DNA of 64,000 bases from an uncultured Algibacter sp. (lineage in GTDB: Bacteria; Bacteroidota; Bacteroidia; Flavobacteriales; Flavobacteriaceae), in NCBI RefSeq assembly GCF_947487575.1, contig NZ_CANKXG010000004.1:124001-188000 (forward strand). The letters are read 5' to 3'. A program made the translations under genes and the position numbers. Every line of letters starts with the position of its first letter. The stretch's first letter is position 1. Positions 60,512 through 64,000 of the stretch are shown piece by piece. The notes under the pieces were generated by a model. That model was given only the letters and a program-made list of their open reading frames with translations. It ran no database searches and had not been told where the DNA came from.

Positions 60512-61783
60512 ATGAAAAAACAATATGTATTAATAGGTTTGATAGCATTGATAGTTCAATTTGCACAGGCGCAGTTTACATTAGATGGAGAATTTAGACC
60601 AAGGACAGAATACCGTAACGGATTTGGAAGCATTATTCCTAAGGCTTTAGAACCAGGCTTTGGTATTTCAACTAGAATACGCCTAAACGCAGGTTATGAA
60701 GTGGATGCGTACAAATTTTATGTGAGTTTTCAAGATGTATTGGTTTGGGGTGAAAACAGACAAATTTTACCATTTGACCAAAATAATTCGTTTGCTGTTT
60801 TTCAAGCTTGGGCAGAATTAAATTTAGGTTCTGGCTGGTCTACAAAATTAGGACGTCAGGTATTATCTTATGATGATCAACGTATTCTTGGCGGATTAGA
60901 TTGGGCTCAACAAGGGCGTAATCATGATGCTGGACTACTAAGGTATAAAAAAGACAAATTTGCATTGGATGTGGCATTGGCATTTAATCAAGATTACTCA
61001 CATCCAACAGGGTTTATTTCGGTAGCAAATGTGTATAACACATCAGGATTCTTTTCTTATAAAACGATGCAAATGGCTCATTTAAGTCAAGATTGGAAAA
61101 ACTTTTCTGGTAGTTTACTATTAATGAATAATGGTTTCCAAAACGATGCAGCTGGTTTAAATGATGTTGCTAATTTACAGACTATTGGAACACATTTAAA
61201 ATATAAAAATGGTGCGTTTGGTGCAGCAGCAAATGTTTATTTACAAACTGGTGAAGCTATTTATGGAACATCGTATAAAGATGTTAGTGCATCTTTGTTA
61301 GGTCTTGATTTAACATTTAAAACATCTGATAAAGTTACTTTAGGAGCAGGGCTAGAAATTATTAGTGGAAATGATGAGACAGATCCAACAAAAACAGGTG
61401 CCTTCTTCCCGTTATATGGTACTAATCACAAATTCAATGGTTTTATGGATTATTTCTATGTAGGTAATCATGCTAATAATATAGGTTTAGTTGATATTCA
61501 TGCTAGTGCTAACTTTAAACTAAGTGATACTTCAAGCTTATTAGTAAAAGCTTTAAACTTTAGTGGAGAACAAGATTTGCCAAGCGGAGAAAGTGCTTTA
61601 GGAACAGAAATAGATTTAGTTTTCAAAAAGAAATTTAAAGGTTATGCTTTAGTTGTTGGATACTCACATATGTTTGCTAGTGATGGTATGTATGAACTTA
61701 AAGGTGTTACTGAAGAAGTAGCAGCTGATATGCAAAACTGGGCATGGGCTATGTTAGTTTTAAAGCCAAAATTTTTAAATTAA
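60512..61783 (+). CDS. Alginate-export-family outer-membrane porin
   Basis: 423 aa with signal peptide (QYVLIGLIALIVQFAQA). Beta-barrel strands run throughout, with the family segments GEFRPRTEYRNGF, KLGRQVLSYDDQRILGGLDWAQQGR and an aromatic C-terminal end (LVLKPKFLN). AlgE/alginate_exp-type porins pass anions or polymers across the outer membrane. Its place after nrtABCD and a Crp/Fnr-type promoter suggest a channel for nitrate/nitrite, though polymer passage is not excluded. Confidence 0.88.
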   Translation: MKKQYVLIGLIALIVQFAQAQFTLDGEFRPRTEYRNGFGSIIPKALEPGFGISTRIRLNAGYEVDAYKFYVSFQDVLVWGENRQILPFDQNNSFAVFQAWAELNLGSGWSTKLGRQVLSYDDQRILGGLDWAQQGRNHDAGLLRYKKDKFALDVALAFNQDYSHPTGFISVANVYNTSGFFSYKTMQMAHLSQDWKNFSGSLLLMNNGFQNDAAGLNDVANLQTIGTHLKYKNGAFGAAANVYLQTGEAIYGTSYKDVSASLLGLDLTFKTSDKVTLGAGLEIISGNDETDPTKTGAFFPLYGTNHKFNGFMDYFYVGNHANNIGLVDIHASANFKLSDTSSLLVKALNFSGEQDLPSGESALGTEIDLVFKKKFKGYALVVGYSHMFASDGMYELKGVTEEVAADMQNWAWAMLVLKPKFLN

Positions 61784-61852
61784 ATAAAAATTATAAACAA
61801 TCATCGGTGAATTGATAGTAATGTAGTGTTACAAATTTTTATTTCAATTCAT

Positions 61853-61880
61853 AAAAATCCCGCCTTGGCGGGATTTTTTT
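61853..61880 (+). terminator. Terminator after the porin gene
   Basis: AATCCCGCC and GGCGGGATT form a GC-rich stem with a TT loop, followed by eight T. Confidence 0.92.
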
Positions 61881-61983
61881 TATCTCTATATCTCAATAGC
61901 TAATAGGGATATTTTCTATGTCCTATTTTAAATCATGAAATATTCCAAATACATTTCTTACATTTAAGCAGTAAATAAAAAAT

Positions 61984-63519
61984 ATGCTTAAAAAAGTTTT
62001 TGCTAGTGCCGTTTTTGGTGTTGAAGCGTCTACAATAACGGTTGAGGTAAACGTAGATAAAGGTGTTGGTTATCATTTAGTTGGGTTGCCAGATAATGCT
62101 ATTAAAGAAAGTAATTTTAGAATTGCAGCAGCGCTTCAAAATAACGGTTACAGAATTCCAGGAAAGAAGATAATTATAAACATGTCGCCAGCAGATTTAC
62201 GAAAAGAGGGCTCTGCTTACGATTTAACATTGGCAATTGGTATTCTAGCATCCACAGACCAAATTAAAGCTGAAGATTTAGATAAATATTTAATCATGGG
62301 CGAATTGTCTTTAGATGGCAGTTTACAACCCATAAAAGGGGCTTTACCCATTGCTGTTAAAGCTAGGGAAGAAGGTTTTAAAGGGTTTATCCTGCCAGCT
62401 CAAAATGCTAAGGAAGCAGCTATTGTTGATAATTTAGAAGTTTATGGTGTAGATAATATTGAGCAAGTCATTAATTATTTTGATAAAGGAGAGCCTTTAG
62501 AACAAACTATTATAAATACAAGAGAAGAGTTTGAAAAGAGTTTGGATTTTCCAGAATTTGATTTTTCAGATGTAAAAGGACAAGAAGGTATAAAGCGTTG
62601 TATGGAAATTGCAGCGGCAGGCGGGCATAATATTATTTTAATAGGCCCACCGGGGGCTGGTAAAACGATGTTGGCAAAACGCTTACCTAGTATTTTACCG
62701 CCAATGACTTTGCATGAAGCCTTAGAAACCACAAAAATTCATTCTGTAGTTGGGCGTGTTAAAGACTCTGGATTAATGGCGCAGCGGCCTTTTAGGAGTC
62801 CTCATCACACGATATCAAATGTTGCTTTAGTAGGAGGCGGCAGTTATCCACAGCCAGGTGAAATTTCAATGTCGCATAATGGTGTTTTATTTTTAGATGA
62901 ATTACCCGAATTTAAGCGAGAAGTTTTAGAAGTGATGCGTCAGCCTTTGGAAGATAGAGAAGTAACTATTTCTAGAGCGAAGTTTACCGTTACTTATCCG
63001 TCGTCATTTATGTTGGTAGCGAGTATGAATCCGAGCCCTAGTGGTTATTTTAACGACCCAGATTCTCCTGTAACATCAAGTCCTGCTGAGATGCAACGTT
63101 ATTTGAGTAAAGTTTCTGGTCCGTTGTTAGATAGAATTGATATTCATATTGAAGTCACACCTGTACCTTTTGATAAACTTTCGGATGATAGAAAAGGGGA
63201 GACTTCTGTTGAAATAAGAAAACGAGTAACTAAAGCTAGAGAAGTACAAACCAAACGTTTTGAAGATTCTGATACTGTACATTACAACGCCCAAATGAAC
63301 GTCAAACAAATTAGAAAACACTGTGTATTGGATGACGTTTCCAAAGAACTCTTAAAAACGGCTATGGAACGTTTGAATCTCTCTGCACGTGCTTATGATA
63401 GAATATTGAAAGTATCTAGAACAATAGCTGATTTGGAGGGTGTTGACGATGTAAATGGTTCTCATATTAGTGAGGCTATTCAGTATCGTAGTTTGGATAG
63501 AGAAGGGTGGTTAGGGTAG
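61984..63519 (+). CDS. comM: YifB/ComM-family Mg-chelatase-like AAA+ ATPase
   Basis: 511 aa. N-terminal Lon-like domain (about 1-170; MSPADLRKEGSAYDLTLAIG), AAA+ with Walker A GPPGAGKTML and Walker B VLFLDELPEF, and a C-terminal Mg-chelatase-related domain (YRSLDREGWLG end). ComM acts as a helicase-like factor in branch migration during natural transformation. The function in this organism is inferred. Confidence 0.92.
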   Translation: MLKKVFASAVFGVEASTITVEVNVDKGVGYHLVGLPDNAIKESNFRIAAALQNNGYRIPGKKIIINMSPADLRKEGSAYDLTLAIGILASTDQIKAEDLDKYLIMGELSLDGSLQPIKGALPIAVKAREEGFKGFILPAQNAKEAAIVDNLEVYGVDNIEQVINYFDKGEPLEQTIINTREEFEKSLDFPEFDFSDVKGQEGIKRCMEIAAAGGHNIILIGPPGAGKTMLAKRLPSILPPMTLHEALETTKIHSVVGRVKDSGLMAQRPFRSPHHTISNVALVGGGSYPQPGEISMSHNGVLFLDELPEFKREVLEVMRQPLEDREVTISRAKFTVTYPSSFMLVASMNPSPSGYFNDPDSPVTSSPAEMQRYLSKVSGPLLDRIDIHIEVTPVPFDKLSDDRKGETSVEIRKRVTKAREVQTKRFEDSDTVHYNAQMNVKQIRKHCVLDDVSKELLKTAMERLNLSARAYDRILKVSRTIADLEGVDDVNGSHISEAIQYRSLDREGWLG

Positions 63520-63536
63520 AAATGATTTATGATTAA

Positions 63537-64000
63537 ATGAATAAAAAACTGAGTAATAAAAACCATTTAAAGAATTGGTATTTTATAGCAAAAAATAATA
63601 TTGCTATGATTTTATTGATACCAACTTTAGTAGGTGGCATTTGGCAGATTTTATCTCTATTAACTTTAGGGTTTGAATATATTAGGTTTTTTTCGGTAAG
63701 TCAATTGGTTGCTGATGGGTTATTAATGATAATAGTTATTCCAATTATAGTTTTTTTTCCATTTTTAATCTATCATATGTTCAAGTCAATTATGGGTGAA
63801 ACTATTAAAAAGAAAAATAAATATTCATTCTTAAGAGAGCTCTTTTTTTTGCTAATTTCTATGTTTTTTCTCGTTTTGTTGATTTACCATTATATGAATG
63901 GTAATGGTAAACCGAGTTCGTTTTTCTTGTTTTTAACTATAATGATATATATACCATTAATTGAAACTTATTATATTCTCGGGGAAAGAATTGAAAAAAA
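63537..64000 (+). CDS. Hypothetical membrane protein (3' partial)
   Basis: The open frame starts at 63537 (MNKKLSNKNHLKNWYF) and remains open to the window end (154 codons). It contains about four hydrophobic helices (MILLIPTLVGGIWQIL, LLMIIVIPIIVFFPFLI, LFFLLISMFFLVLLI, LFLTIMIYIPLI) joined by Lys-rich loops. No family was recognised. It starts 17 bp after yifB, so it may be co-transcribed. Confidence 0.72.
   Translation, partial: MNKKLSNKNHLKNWYFIAKNNIAMILLIPTLVGGIWQILSLLTLGFEYIRFFSVSQLVADGLLMIIVIPIIVFFPFLIYHMFKSIMGETIKKKNKYSFLRELFFLLISMFFLVLLIYHYMNGNGKPSSFFLFLTIMIYIPLIETYYILGERIEK

Overview
The window comes from a low-GC marine-type Bacteroidetes, most probably a Flavobacteriaceae member. 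The evidence is promoters of the TTG-N19-TAnnTTTG type, a type IX secretion C-terminal domain, MKK/TAT signal peptides of the phylum, Bacteroidetes-style fused CcsBA and MoaC-MoaB proteins, and several flavobacterial short interspersed repeat families. No rRNA, tRNA, CRISPR array or integrase was found.

Layout. (1) 1-6136: nitrate uptake and assimilation: a NarK-type transporter (5' end outside the window), a very long nitrate reductase carrying its own FAD and [2Fe-2S] modules, and a sulfite/nitrite-reductase-fold protein without cluster cysteines but with a rubredoxin tail. (2) 6258-12412: a seven-gene signalling operon: receiver, H-NOX nitric oxide sensor, PAS histidine kinase, FIST-domain (NosP-like) sensor, second kinase, Hpt protein and LytTR response regulator, i.e. 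a complete phosphorelay split into separate proteins. (3) 12413-19166: repeat-rich accessory DNA with a GIY-YIG nuclease, a T9SS-exported protein and an OLD-family nuclease bounded by cassette-like sites. (4) 19165-34576: a polysaccharide locus: TPR/beta-barrel exporter, two receiver-GT2 fusions, two near-identical GT4 enzymes, two STAS proteins, a Wzx/PelG-like flippase, a large GT-C-like membrane protein, an Ig-like secreted protein and a GH5-like hydrolase. (5) 34646-42186: a complete molybdenum cofactor operon on the minus strand, with two four-helix-bundle passenger genes, one broken by a stop codon. (6) 42304-54327: periplasmic nitrate reduction and nitrite ammonification (NapD, NapA, a tetraheme NapB, a tetraheme lipoprotein, NrfC/NrfD-like proteins, NrfH, NrfA, CcsBA). 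(7) 54520-61783: an Fnr-like regulator, an NrtABCD-type ABC transporter and an outer-membrane porin. (8) 61784-64000: a YifB/ComM ATPase and the start of a membrane protein.

How it fits together. Nitrate enters by NarK, NrtABCD and the porin and is reduced either in the cytoplasm for assimilation or in the periplasm to ammonium. Both reductases need bis-MGD, made by the adjacent operon. NO, a by-product of nitrite reduction, is the expected ligand of the H-NOX and FIST sensors. The most interesting signal is a LytTR/AlgR-like direct repeat (CCATTCGTC, second half-site 21 bp on). It lies exactly 62 bp upstream of the -7 element of four promoters that all lack a -33 TTG: those of the T9SS protein, the STAS-STAS-flippase unit, one GT4 gene and one receiver-GT2 gene. 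A further copy precedes the signalling operon itself. This suggests an NO-responsive phosphorelay whose LytTR output controls exopolysaccharide export and synthesis.

A second fixed-geometry motif (ATGACAnATGTCAT, centre 29.5 bp before the -7 element) precedes napD, nrfH and the porin gene and is the likely target of the Fnr-like regulator. Functions are inferred from sequence patterns read by eye; no database search was run.
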